Shown here: positions 12,131-20,518 of the stretch, piece by piece
Numbering within the stretch: the stretch's first letter is position 1
Layout: every line of letters begins with the position of its first letter
Assembly (NCBI RefSeq): GCF_003992675.1
Contig: NZ_RZMZ01000015.1
Span: 496,001 to 560,000 of the forward strand
Direction: 5' to 3'
Length of the DNA: 64,000 nucleotides
Source: Flagellimonas marinaquae
Lineage (GTDB): Bacteria > Bacteroidota > Bacteroidia > Flavobacteriales > Flavobacteriaceae
Program-made: the position numbers and the translations under genes
The notes under the pieces: generated by a model
What the model saw: only the letters and a program-made list of their open reading frames with translations
What the model was told of the DNA's origin: nothing
The model's database searches: none

Positions 12131-12898
12131 TTACTTCAATTGTTTGATTCGGTCATCGGCCACTGCTTCCAAGGTATCCACCTTGTTCAAGTAGTCGATA
12201 ATGGCATTGCGCAATAAATAATCGGTAGGCGTTCTGGATTCAAATTCCTTGAAAAAGCCAACGCTAGGGCCTCCATTGATCAAGTAATCGGTAGAGGCCA
12301 CATAGTAATTCCGTCCTTCATCAAAAGGTTGTCCGCCAATGTTCACGGACTCTAGGGAGCCGTCGGCATTCGTTACGATTTCAATCCCCGCCACGGGATG
12401 TCGCCGGGAGGCTTTGGCCACAAAGTTGATGAGTTCCCGGGTAGCCGACCCACTGAGTTCCACCACATCAATATAATTTTCAAAAGGCATGACCTCATAG
12501 GCATTTCTTGCGGATACATTTCCTTCGGAAATAATGGAGCGAACCCCGCCAGCGTTCAGGACCACAAAGTCCAAGGTTTTACCGCTTCGAGAGTTGAAAA
12601 TTGGTGCAGCCTGTTCCAGGACAATATCTGCCATTAGGTTGCCCATCGAAGAGGTGCGTTCCCCGTCGTTGAGTAACAGCGGTTTTGGAGCATAGGCCAA
12701 GGTGCTGTCCAATACTTGGTCAATCCGTTTTTTGTAAGGAGCTATGTAGTCGGCAATGGAATCGGTGATTGCCAACGTGGTGTCGATTGGGACTTGTCGG
12801 CCTTGGATTTCGGTCAGGGTGGCGTTTTCCTTTTTACAGGCCATCAAAAAACAAAAAGTTAGGAATATAACAAATTGTTTTAATTTAAAATTGTTCAC
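12131..12898 (-). CDS. 5'-nucleotidase C-terminal domain lipoprotein
   Basis: This is the C-terminal half of a UshA-type 5'-nucleotidase as a separate protein: GNLMADIVLEQA, FVVLNAGGVRS, NAYEVMPFEN and YYVASTDYLINGG are family motifs. The N terminus is a lipoprotein signal (LKQFVIFLTFCFLMAC, Cys after LMA). The frame is open far upstream, but the region before the GTG at 12898 is shared with the divergent gene's promoter, so the GTG is taken as start (255 residues). It precedes the metallophosphatase-domain gene by 3 bases and the two most likely form one enzyme. Confidence 0.87.
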   Translation of the reverse strand: MNNFKLKQFVIFLTFCFLMACKKENATLTEIQGRQVPIDTTLAITDSIADYIAPYKKRIDQVLDSTLAYAPKPLLLNDGERTSSMGNLMADIVLEQAAPIFNSRSGKTLDFVVLNAGGVRSIISEGNVSARNAYEVMPFENYIDVVELSGSATRELINFVAKASRRHPVAGIEIVTNADGSLESVNIGGQPFDEGRNYYVASTDYLINGGPSVGFFKEFESRTPTDYLLRNAIIDYLNKVDTLEAVADDRIKQLK

Positions 12899-12934
12899 AG
12901 GCGTATCTTTGTTAAGTCGTCTTGGTAGAATATT

Positions 12935-12942
12935 TACCTTTG
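12935..12942 (+). promoter_or_regulatory. Promoter -7 element (TACCTTTG) of the gene at 12960
   Basis: TACCTTTG fits TAnnTTTG and lies 17 bases before the ATG at 12960. A second match, TATCTTTG, lies at 12904-12911. Either could start the rightward block that includes dapA. Confidence 0.4.
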
Positions 12943-12959
12943 TAAAAATTGTCAAAAAT

Positions 12960-13493
12960 ATGTTTTTGAAAGGACTCCAAGACAAATTTAAGGTTAAATC
13001 GGGGCTAAAATATTTAAAGGAGGAAATGGAAAAGCCTCCAAGGTCCGTGACCAGGGAGAAGGGGATTACCAGCATTGGATGTATTGTGGATGTTGATAAT
13101 TTTCCAAAAGCTGAGGCCTTTTATGAACTGATTGATGAGTTTGAACTGAGGCCGAATGCCATCAAGATCATTGGGTACAAACGGGAATATGATAAAAATT
13201 CCCCTTACGCCATACAAATGTATTCGGACAAGGATCTCGGTTGGAAAGGTGAAATAGCCAACGGCTACGTTCTTGAGTTTTTGGGCAGGGAATACGATAT
13301 GTTGATCAATTATTATGAAGTCGATAATTTAATGATGAAGCTGTTATCGGTAAAGACCCCCGCCCGATTGAAAGTTGGGCTGGCTGCCCAAGACCCCAAG
13401 GTGAACGATTTGATTTTAAACACCCCCTTGAACGATTTTAAATTGTTCAAGAGCGAGTTGAAAAAATATTTAAAGATATTAAACGAAATTTGA
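12960..13493 (+). CDS. Uncharacterised conserved protein upstream of dapA (DUF6913-like)
   Basis: The 177-residue soluble protein begins [20 protein letters not shown] and contains [30 protein letters not shown] and [19 protein letters not shown]. Proteins like this sit next to dapA in many Flavobacteriaceae; I associate it with DUF6913, without certainty. No catalytic motif is evident. The longer open frame from 12756 overlaps the promoter and signal-peptide region of the divergent nucleotidase gene and is rejected. It lies 4 bases before dapA and is probably co-transcribed with it. Confidence 0.8.
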   Translation: MFLKGLQDKFKVKSGLKYLKEEMEKPPRSVTREKGITSIGCIVDVDNFPKAEAFYELIDEFELRPNAIKIIGYKREYDKNSPYAIQMYSDKDLGWKGEIANGYVLEFLGREYDMLINYYEVDNLMMKLLSVKTPARLKVGLAAQDPKVNDLILNTPLNDFKLFKSELKKYLKILNEI

Positions 13494-13497
13494 GCAA

Positions 13498-14388
13498 ATG
13501 GAACAATTGATCGGAACAGGAGTGGCATTGGTAACTCCGTTCAGAGCAGATTTATCGGTTGATGTGCAAGCGTTGGAACGCGTAGTGGAACACAACATAC
13601 AAGGTGGTGTAGACTATTTGGTAGTCTTGGGAACCACCGCCGAATCGGCTACCCTATCCCAAGCGGAAAAGCAGTTGGTGGTAGATGTTGTGGTGAGGAC
13701 GAATGCAGGAAGACTGCCATTGGTACTCGGCGTTGGTGGCAACAACACTATGGCTGTGGCGCATGAGTTAAAAACACTAGATCTTTCCGATTTTGATGCC
13801 ATCCTATCTGTTTCACCTTATTACAACAAACCAACACAGGAAGGAATCTATCAACATTTTAAAATGTTGGCAGAGGCCTCTCCGCTTCCTATCATACTTT
13901 ATAACGTACCTTCCCGAACAGGAAGTAATATGTTGCCAGAGACCACTTTGCGATTGGCCTATGAATTTTCAAACGTTGTGGGCATCAAAGAAGCTTGTGG
14001 GGATATGGTACAAATTGACAATATCATCAAGAACAAGCCGGAAGAATTTATGGTCATTTCCGGGGATGATGCCACGGCATTGCCCACGGTATTGGCCGGT
14101 GGGGCAGGGGTGATCTCTGTTTTGGGACAGGGCTTGCCCGGACTTTTTTCCGATATGATCCGATGGGGATTGGAGGGCCAGGTCAAGGAAGCCTATGCGA
14201 TACATCACAAACTTTCCTCATTGATGCAACTTATTTTTGAAGAAGGCAATCCAGCGGGAATCAAAAGTATTTTTGAAAGTTTGGGCGTATCCACTGCGGC
14301 AGTTCGCCTACCCCTAGTGGAAGCTAGCCCTTCCTTAAAGGAAAAAATCAGTGTCTGGCTGAAGTCACTGGACAAGGCTCAGGTATAG
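13498..14388 (+). CDS. dapA: 4-hydroxy-tetrahydrodipicolinate synthase DapA
   Basis: DapA condenses pyruvate with aspartate semialdehyde in lysine and diaminopimelate synthesis. The Schiff-base lysine is Lys164 in [10 protein letters not shown], the catalytic tyrosine is Tyr135 in LYNVPSRTG, and the substrate loop [10 protein letters not shown] is near residue 46. The 296-residue length is normal. It follows the DUF protein by 4 bases and is 107 bases before bamD, which has its own promoter element. Diaminopimelate also feeds peptidoglycan, consistent with the envelope genes that follow. Confidence 0.97.
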   Translation: MEQLIGTGVALVTPFRADLSVDVQALERVVEHNIQGGVDYLVVLGTTAESATLSQAEKQLVVDVVVRTNAGRLPLVLGVGGNNTMAVAHELKTLDLSDFDAILSVSPYYNKPTQEGIYQHFKMLAEASPLPIILYNVPSRTGSNMLPETTLRLAYEFSNVVGIKEACGDMVQIDNIIKNKPEEFMVISGDDATALPTVLAGGAGVISVLGQGLPGLFSDMIRWGLEGQVKEAYAIHHKLSSLMQLIFEEGNPAGIKSIFESLGVSTAAVRLPLVEASPSLKEKISVWLKSLDKAQV

Positions 14389-14483
14389 AATTCGTTAAAT
14401 CTTGCCCAAATTCTTGGGGATTGGCCCTTGCACCCGTTACATTTGAGTGATAAAAAATCTTTTTTATATCCATTCAATATCAC

Positions 14484-14491
14484 TAATTTTG
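14484..14491 (+). promoter_or_regulatory. Promoter -7 element of bamD (TAATTTTG)
   Basis: TAATTTTG matches TAnnTTTG. Transcription would start near 14496-14498, at the first possible ATG of bamD (14496) and about ten bases before the second (14508). No clear -33 TTG is present. Confidence 0.5.
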
Positions 14492-14495
14492 CAAA

Positions 14496-15329
14496 ATGTT
14501 TTTGAAAATGAGGTCCATACTCCTAGTTTGTTGTGCATTAGCGCTGTTCGTTTCCTGTAGCGAGTACCAAAAGGTACTTAAGGAGGCTGACGTAAAGGCC
14601 AAATACGAAATGGCCGAGAAGCTATACAACGAAGGGGATTATAAAAGAGCGATTCGGCTCTTTGAGCAAATAGCACCTGCTTATGTAGGAAAACCTCAAG
14701 GGGAGCGGGTTATGTTCTTCTTTGCGGATAGTTATTTCAAAAATGGAGATTATTATCTTTCAGGGTATCAGTTTGAACGATTTGTGAAATCATACCCAAG
14801 AAGTGACAAAATCCAAGAAGCCAGTTTCTTGGGGGCAAAAAGTTATTACCATCTATCCCCAAGGTATTCGTTGGACCAAACGGAGACCGACAAGGCACTG
14901 TTAAAGCTTCAAACCTTTATCAACAATTATTCGGAATCTGAATATTTTGAGGAAGCCAATGCCATGGCGCGTGAGCTTACAACAAAAAAAGAAAAGAAAG
15001 AGATCGAAATCGCGAAGCAGTTCAACAAGTTGGGAGAGTTCAATCTTCCCGTGTTGATTTCGGCCATTACGGCCTTCGATAATTTCATTACCGATAACCC
15101 TGGTTCGGTATATAGGGAAGAAGCCCTATATTATCGAATTGAAGCGGCTACAAGATTAGCTGTCAACAGTACAGAGGACAAGAAGAAAGAGCGATTGGAA
15201 GAAGCTCTTGATTCCTATAACAATTTAATGCGTTATTTCCCTGAAACGAAGTTTAAGCAAGAAGCAGACAAACTTGCCGAGACCATCCGGCAGGAATTGG
15301 GCGCATTCACGACTTCCTTATCCAAATAA
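14496..15329 (+). CDS. bamD: Outer membrane assembly lipoprotein BamD
   Basis: BamD is the essential lipoprotein partner of BamA in outer-membrane protein insertion. The N terminus is a lipoprotein signal with Cys after LFVS (ALFVSCSEYQK), and the mature protein is a run of TPR-like helices (YNEGDYKRAIRLFEQIAPAY, GDYYLSGYQFERFVKSYPRS, FYLSPR-type repeats). The Bacteroidota start EYQKVLK is conserved. ATG 14508 (MRSILL) is an equally good or better start because the promoter -7 element ends at 14491. It opens a block of rpoZ, coaBC, porD-like and recN typical of Bacteroidota. Confidence 0.93.
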   Translation: MFLKMRSILLVCCALALFVSCSEYQKVLKEADVKAKYEMAEKLYNEGDYKRAIRLFEQIAPAYVGKPQGERVMFFFADSYFKNGDYYLSGYQFERFVKSYPRSDKIQEASFLGAKSYYHLSPRYSLDQTETDKALLKLQTFINNYSESEYFEEANAMARELTTKKEKKEIEIAKQFNKLGEFNLPVLISAITAFDNFITDNPGSVYREEALYYRIEAATRLAVNSTEDKKKERLEEALDSYNNLMRYFPETKFKQEADKLAETIRQELGAFTTSLSK

Positions 15330-15350
15330 AAAAGTTTTTAAACCACTCAC

Positions 15351-15677
15351 ATGCAAGATTTGAAAAACACCAAGGCGCCGGTATCCACAGTTACACTAAA
15401 CAGAAACGAGTTTGACGAAAAGACCGGAAACATTTACGAAGCCATTTCCATAGCGGCCAAGAGAGCTATCCAAATCAACTCCGAAATCAAAAAGGAATTG
15501 TTGGAAAAGTTGGAAGAGTTCGCTACCTATAGCGATAGCTTGGAAGAGGTTTTTGAGAACAAGGAGCAGATTGAAGTATCCAAGTTCTACGAAAAGTTAC
15601 CAAAACCACATGCCCTTGCGGTACAAGAGTGGTTGGAAGATAAAATCTACTACAGAAATACAGAGAAAGACTCCTAG
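15351..15677 (+). CDS. rpoZ: RNA polymerase omega subunit
   Basis: The 108-residue protein is the Bacteroidota form of RpoZ, the small subunit that helps assemble RNA polymerase. It contains NIYEAISIAAKRAIQINSEI, the counterpart of the conserved omega helix that binds the beta' subunit, followed by an acidic C-terminal tail with HALAVQEWLEDKIYYR. Position between bamD (21 bases away) and coaBC (3 bases away) is conserved across Bacteroidota and supports the call. Confidence 0.9.
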   Translation: MQDLKNTKAPVSTVTLNRNEFDEKTGNIYEAISIAAKRAIQINSEIKKELLEKLEEFATYSDSLEEVFENKEQIEVSKFYEKLPKPHALAVQEWLEDKIYYRNTEKDS

Positions 15678-15680
15678 GAA

Positions 15681-16886
15681 ATGCTGGGCGGTAAAAATAT
15701 TCTTTTGGGAATTTCCGGGGGAATTGCCGCGTACAAGACCACTTTCCTAGTACGGTTACTGATTAAAGCTGGCGCACAGGTCAAAGTAGTTATGACCCAG
15801 AGCGCCAGCTCTTTTGTTTCTCCGCTCACCCTTTCCACACTCTCCAAAAATCCAGTGTTAATGGATTTTGTGAACGAAGAGGACGGAAGTCTATCATGGA
15901 ACAATCATGTGGAATTGGGGCTGTGGGCAGACCTTATGCTGATTGCTCCGGCAACAGCGAATACCTTGTCCAAAATGGCCAATGGAACCTGCGACAATTT
16001 GCTGCTGGCGACTTATTTGTCCGCCAAATGCCCTGTATACGTGGCTCCTGCCATGGACCTGGACATGTACAAGCATCCGTCCACCAAAGCGTCTTTGGAA
16101 AAGGTGGAGTCCTTCGGAAACCGAATAGTTCCCGCCGAATCCGGTGAACTCGCAAGTGGCTTGCATGGAGAAGGGCGTATGGCAGAACCTGAAAACATCG
16201 TTCATTATATTGAATCCGATTTGGCGAAGGGTTTGCCGTTAACAGGTAAAAGAGTGCTCATTACCGCTGGCCCAACGCATGAAGCCATTGACCCTGTCCG
16301 TTTTCTTGGCAATAAATCAACCGGCACCATGGGTTTTGAACTGGCCAAACACGCCGCCAACTTGGGAGCGAAAGTGGTACTGGTTTCCGGTCCAACGCAC
16401 TTGAACGTGGATCATGCTTTTATTGATCTGGTTCGAGTTACCTCGGCCCAAGAAATGTACGAGGCCTGCCATAAGAGTTATGCCGATGTAGATGTGGCCA
16501 TTTGTGCCGCTGCCGTAGCCGATTACCGACCAGCTACCGTTGCCAAGGAAAAAATCAAAAAGCAGGAAGGGAAGATGTCGATTAAACTGGAGCGCACTCC
16601 GGACATTCTAAAATCCTTGGGAGAGGTAAAAAAAGACCAGTTTTTGGTCGGTTTTGCCCTAGAAACGGAGAATGAGCTTGAAAATGCCAAAGACAAGCTC
16701 AAAAGAAAAAACTTGAATGGCATTGTGCTCAACTCTCTAAAAGATGATGGAGCGGGTTTTGGTGGAAGCACGAATAAAATAACCTTCATAGATAAGAATT
16801 TGGAGATAAAAACGTTTGATTTGAAAACGAAGTCTGAGGTAGCCTCGGACATTTGGGAAGAAATCATCTCCAGGATCCATGCGTAG
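15681..16886 (+). CDS. coaBC: Phosphopantothenoylcysteine decarboxylase/phosphopantothenate-cysteine ligase CoaBC
   Basis: The bifunctional enzyme makes 4'-phosphopantetheine for coenzyme A. The N-terminal flavin decarboxylase domain shows GISGGIAAYKT, the active-site histidine region WNNHVELG, and APAMDLDMYKHPS. The C-terminal CoaB ligase domain begins near residue 187 with GKRVLITAGPTHEAIDPVR and includes NKSTGTMGFELA and CAAAVADYRP. The length of 401 is usual. It starts 3 bases after rpoZ and overlaps the next gene by 8 bases. With coaE at 22482 it gives two of the CoA steps in this block. Confidence 0.97.
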   Translation: MLGGKNILLGISGGIAAYKTTFLVRLLIKAGAQVKVVMTQSASSFVSPLTLSTLSKNPVLMDFVNEEDGSLSWNNHVELGLWADLMLIAPATANTLSKMANGTCDNLLLATYLSAKCPVYVAPAMDLDMYKHPSTKASLEKVESFGNRIVPAESGELASGLHGEGRMAEPENIVHYIESDLAKGLPLTGKRVLITAGPTHEAIDPVRFLGNKSTGTMGFELAKHAANLGAKVVLVSGPTHLNVDHAFIDLVRVTSAQEMYEACHKSYADVDVAICAAAVADYRPATVAKEKIKKQEGKMSIKLERTPDILKSLGEVKKDQFLVGFALETENELENAKDKLKRKNLNGIVLNSLKDDGAGFGGSTNKITFIDKNLEIKTFDLKTKSEVASDIWEEIISRIHA

Positions 16887-17769
16887 CATACTTTTTTTCA
16901 TTGCCTTACTCATTACGACCTTTGCTGGTAACGCACAGGAACTCAACTGTCAGGTTACCGTAAACTCTGATCAGGTAGGGCAGACCAATCAACAGATTTT
17001 TAGGACTTTGGAGCGGTCACTTAATGATTTTGTGAACAAGACCAAATGGACCAACCGTGTTTATCGGGAGAATGAAAGGGTGAGTGCCCGGATGTTCATT
17101 ACAGTGACCCAATATGAGTCAGACCGGTTTGAAGCGAACATCCAAATACAGTCCACACGGCCCGTTTTTGGTACGAGCTACGAAAGCCCAGTGTTCAATT
17201 ACAAAGACAACGCTTTCAATTTTCAATACCAGGAATTTGAACCTTTGGTGTACAATCCCAATTCGTTCGATTCCAATTTGGTCGGTGTTATTTCGTACTA
17301 TGTGTACATGATCTTGGGATTGGACGCCGATACCTTTTCCTTGGAAGGCGGAAACGATTATTATCGTTTGGCACAGAACATCGTTACCCAGGCCCAAAGC
17401 TCCAGTTTTAGTGGTTGGAGTCAAGAGACAGGCGACCGCAGCCGCTTTGAGTTGGTAGACAATTTGCTGAACAACGCGTTCCGGGAGTATCGTATTGCCA
17501 TGTACAATTACCACAGAAAAGGACTCGATATTTTGGCAGACAACAACAGCACGGGCAAACAGATAATTGCAGGGAGCCTTCGGTTGTTCGAGACCCTCAT
17601 CAGCAGACGGCCCAATGCCTTTTTGATCCAGACTTTTTTTGATGCCAAAGCTGAGGAAATCCAGAATATTTTTTCCGATGGACCCAAAGTGGATATCGTA
17701 AAACTCAAGGAAACCCTGAACAAGGTGGCTCCATTCTATTCCGGTACTTGGAATGAAATAAATTACTAG
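16879..17769 (+). CDS. DUF4835 family exported protein (PorD-like)
   Basis: A cleavable signal peptide (MRSILFFIALLITTFAGNAQ) is followed by a 276-residue mature protein beginning ELNCQVTVN. Motifs such as TQQIF-like QTNQQIFRTLERSL, NFQYQEFEPLVYNPNSFDSN and LVGVISYYVYMILGLDAD identify the DUF4835 family, found next to coaBC and recN throughout Bacteroidota. Some databases name it type IX secretion protein PorD; the biochemical role is not established. It overlaps coaBC by 8 bases, so it is translated from the same message. Confidence 0.85.
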   Translation: MRSILFFIALLITTFAGNAQELNCQVTVNSDQVGQTNQQIFRTLERSLNDFVNKTKWTNRVYRENERVSARMFITVTQYESDRFEANIQIQSTRPVFGTSYESPVFNYKDNAFNFQYQEFEPLVYNPNSFDSNLVGVISYYVYMILGLDADTFSLEGGNDYYRLAQNIVTQAQSSSFSGWSQETGDRSRFELVDNLLNNAFREYRIAMYNYHRKGLDILADNNSTGKQIIAGSLRLFETLISRRPNAFLIQTFFDAKAEEIQNIFSDGPKVDIVKLKETLNKVAPFYSGTWNEINY

Positions 17770-17815
17770 TGCAGTTCTCCAAAGAGGTTTATCTTTACGG
17801 GTAAAATCTACAGTA

Positions 17816-19468
17816 TTGCTAGTAAATCTATCCATTCAAAACTATGCATTGATTGATGACGTCCGTGTGGCGTTCCCCAAAGGTTTTACTACCATAACGG
17901 GAGAAACCGGTGCGGGAAAATCCATTTTATTGGGAGGACTTTCTTTGGTACTGGGCAAACGCGCCGACCTATCATCTCTAAAAAACACGGAGCAGAAATG
18001 TGTCATAGAGGCAGAGTTCGAGATTTCCAACTATCAACTTCAATCCTTTTTTGAGGAGAATGATTTGGATTATGAGGCTGTGACTATCCTCCGCAGGGAA
18101 ATCCTTCCCAGTGGCAAGTCTAGAGCTTTTGTAAATGATTCCCCTGTCACTTTGGATGTGATGCGGGCCTTGGGCGACCAGTTGGTGGATGTGCACTCCC
18201 AGCATCAGACCATGCAGCTTGCCGACAACGATTTCCAGATGAAAGTGTTGGATGCCTTGGCGGAGAATGAAGGGAATCTTTCAGGCTACGCAGAGGCGCT
18301 TCAAAAGCTGAGAAACGTTTCCAAGGAGCTTCAAAAATTGGAAGATTTTCAGGCGAATGCGGACAAGGAGCACGACTACAATAGTTTTTTGCTCGAAGAA
18401 CTCGAAGCAGCCAAGCTCAAGGAAGGGATGCAAGAGGCTTTGGAAGAGGAATACGAGCAGTTGAGCAACGTGGAGCAGATTATGGAAAACTTATCTGCAG
18501 GACACCAATTACTGAACGATGAACGATTGGGCGTTGTGGGAAGGCTTACAGAACTTAAGCGAGCGTTCCAGAATCTTTCCGATTTTGGCTCCGATTATAA
18601 AGCCTTGAATGACAGGATTCAATCTGTGTTGATAGAAACAGATGATATTGCCACGGAACTGGAGCGTTTAAAAGATACGGTCGAAGCCAATCCGGAACGT
18701 TTGGAAGTGGTGAACGGCCAATTACAACAATTGTACGATCTTCAAAAGAAACATCATACCGATTCCGTATCCGAATTGATTTCCATTCGGGAAGAATTGG
18801 CCCAAAAAGTGGATGCCGTGGCCAATATTGAGTCCAAAATCAAGGCCAAAAAGAACGAAGTGGCATCCATCACGGAGACAGTAGATGCATGGGCCAAAAA
18901 AATAAGCGAAGGCAGAAAAGCGGTCATTCCTAAATTGAAAGAACGGTTACAAATCAACTTGGTTTCTTTAGGGATGCCTTCGGCCACCTTCAAAATAGAA
19001 TTGAATCCGTCCAGTACCTTTAAACCCAACGGAAAGGACGATTTGGTCTTCCTGTTCTCCGCGAACAAAGGGTCCAACTACGGCGAGCTAAAGAAAGTGG
19101 CCTCTGGTGGGGAACTTTCACGGATTATGTTGACCATCAAATCTATTTTGGCAGAATATGAAAACCTTCCTACCATGATGTTCGATGAAATTGACACCGG
19201 AGTTTCGGGTGAAATTTCCAATCGAATGGGTGAGATTATGCAGCAGATGAGCAACACCATGCAGGTATTTTCCATAACCCATTTGCCGCAAGTGGCATCC
19301 AAAGGGCAGCATCAGTTTAAAGTGTACAAAGAGGAGGCACAAGGAGGCACCAGCACCCATATCAAACAATTGAACAAGGAAGAAAGGATAAAGGAACTGG
19401 CGGAGATGCTGGGAGGAAAGAATTTGTCGGAATCTGCTTTGGCGCATGCCAAGGAGCTGCTGCAATAA
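17816..19468 (+). CDS. recN: DNA repair protein RecN
   Basis: RecN is an SMC-like ATPase that acts on double-strand breaks. The N-terminal half-ATPase has LSIQNYALIDDV and Walker A GETGAGKSILLGGL; a central coiled coil runs about residues 150-370; the C-terminal half carries the signature VASGGELSRIML and Walker B MMFDEIDTGVSG. The length of 550 is standard. No ATG precedes the conserved N terminus, so the TTG at 17816 is taken as start (MLVNLSIQNY). It lies 46 bases after the DUF4835 gene in a conserved order. Confidence 0.96.
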   Translation: MLVNLSIQNYALIDDVRVAFPKGFTTITGETGAGKSILLGGLSLVLGKRADLSSLKNTEQKCVIEAEFEISNYQLQSFFEENDLDYEAVTILRREILPSGKSRAFVNDSPVTLDVMRALGDQLVDVHSQHQTMQLADNDFQMKVLDALAENEGNLSGYAEALQKLRNVSKELQKLEDFQANADKEHDYNSFLLEELEAAKLKEGMQEALEEEYEQLSNVEQIMENLSAGHQLLNDERLGVVGRLTELKRAFQNLSDFGSDYKALNDRIQSVLIETDDIATELERLKDTVEANPERLEVVNGQLQQLYDLQKKHHTDSVSELISIREELAQKVDAVANIESKIKAKKNEVASITETVDAWAKKISEGRKAVIPKLKERLQINLVSLGMPSATFKIELNPSSTFKPNGKDDLVFLFSANKGSNYGELKKVASGGELSRIMLTIKSILAEYENLPTMMFDEIDTGVSGEISNRMGEIMQQMSNTMQVFSITHLPQVASKGQHQFKVYKEEAQGGTSTHIKQLNKEERIKELAEMLGGKNLSESALAHAKELLQ

Positions 19469-19505
19469 AACCTATAGGTGCTTCCCAAACTTCAATTAGT
19501 TTAAA

Positions 19506-19513
19506 TATCTTTG
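19506..19513 (+). promoter_or_regulatory. Promoter -7 element of fabI (TATCTTTG)
   Basis: TATCTTTG fits TAnnTTTG and ends 27 bases before the fabI ATG. No clear TTG is found at -33. It supports the ATG at 19541 over the upstream in-frame start at 19511. Confidence 0.5.
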
Positions 19514-19540
19514 CCTTACAATCAACAATTGCAAGAAATT

Positions 19541-20353
19541 ATGGCATACAATCTTTTAAAAGGTAAAAAAGGAATCATTTTTGGCGCGTTGGACCCGAAC
19601 TCCATCGCTTGGAAAACCGCAGAACGTGTTCATGAAGAAGGAGGCACTTTTGTGCTTACCAATGCCCCCATCGCCATGCGCATGGGAAAAATCAACGAAC
19701 TGGCGGAAAAGACCAACTCAGAAATTATTCCTGCGGATGCCACTAGTGAAGAGGATTTGAAAAACTTGGTGGAGAAGTCCATGGAAATTTTGGGCGGAAA
19801 GTTGGATTTTGTGCTTCACTCCATTGGAATGTCCGTCAATGTGAGGAAAGGAAGAGCCTACACGGATGAAAACTATGATTTCACGGCCAAAGGATGGGAT
19901 GTGTCCGCACTTTCGTTTCATAAAGTAATGCAGTCCTTGTACAAAGCTGAGGCCATGAACGAGTGGGGCAGTATCGTTGCCTTGACCTATATGGCAGCAC
20001 AGCGAACCTTCCCCGATTACAATGATATGGCCGACAATAAGGCTTATTTGGAGTCTGTAGCAAGAAGTTTTGGCTATTTCTTTGGAAAAGAACACAAGGT
20101 TCGGGTAAATACCATCTCCCAGTCTCCGACTCCAACCACAGCAGGACAAGGTGTGAAAGGTTTTGACGGCTTTATCAACTATGCGGAAAAAATGTCGCCT
20201 CTGGGCAACGCCACCGCAGATGATTGCGCCAACTATACCGTATCACTTTTCTCCGATTTGACCAAAAAGGTGACCATGCAGAACCTTTTTCACGATGGCG
20301 GTTTCTCCAGCACAGGGGTGAGCCAAGAAATCATCGATGAGTTTTCGGAATAA
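19541..20353 (+). CDS. fabI: Enoyl-[acyl-carrier-protein] reductase FabI
   Basis: FabI reduces the enoyl-ACP double bond in each cycle of fatty acid elongation. It is an SDR-fold protein with the divergent FabI features: GIIFGALDPNSIAWKTAERV as nucleotide-binding start, FVLHSIGMS, and the active-site region TYMAAQRTFPDYNDMADNKAYLES with Tyr and Lys. SQSPTPTTAGQGVKGFDGF replaces the usual substrate loop of the enteric enzyme. The ATG at 19541 gives 270 residues and the expected N terminus. Confidence 0.96.
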   Translation: MAYNLLKGKKGIIFGALDPNSIAWKTAERVHEEGGTFVLTNAPIAMRMGKINELAEKTNSEIIPADATSEEDLKNLVEKSMEILGGKLDFVLHSIGMSVNVRKGRAYTDENYDFTAKGWDVSALSFHKVMQSLYKAEAMNEWGSIVALTYMAAQRTFPDYNDMADNKAYLESVARSFGYFFGKEHKVRVNTISQSPTPTTAGQGVKGFDGFINYAEKMSPLGNATADDCANYTVSLFSDLTKKVTMQNLFHDGGFSSTGVSQEIIDEFSE

Positions 20354-20409
20354 ACCGTTAAAAAATAGAAGGGATAGAGCCGTACGAAATGCGGCAATAT
20401 TTTGACTTT

Positions 20410-20480
20410 GTCAGGTTGAGCGCAGTCGAAACCTATTGATTATCAATACATTTTAAGTTCTCGACTGCGCTCGAACTGAC
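20410..20480. repeat. Imperfect palindromic intergenic repeat
   Basis: Two arms of about 22 bases (GTCAGGTTGAGCGCAGTCGA, and TCGACTGCGCTCGAACTGAC read as the inverse) enclose an AT-rich loop of about 30 bases. The arms differ at only two or three positions, and the core GAGCGCAGTCGA recurs inside prmC at 7922-7947. It sits between fabI and the glycosyltransferase gene. A transcribed copy would form a long stem; no T tract follows, so it is not a simple terminator. Confidence 0.8.
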
Positions 20481-20518
20481 AGAAAACCAGCTTTTTATAA
20501 AGCCTCTTTCTATTTCAA

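Noticed and set aside
12756..12959. N-terminal extension of the gene upstream of dapA
   Set aside because: It would overlap the promoter and signal peptide of the divergent nucleotidase gene; family proteins start at 12960.
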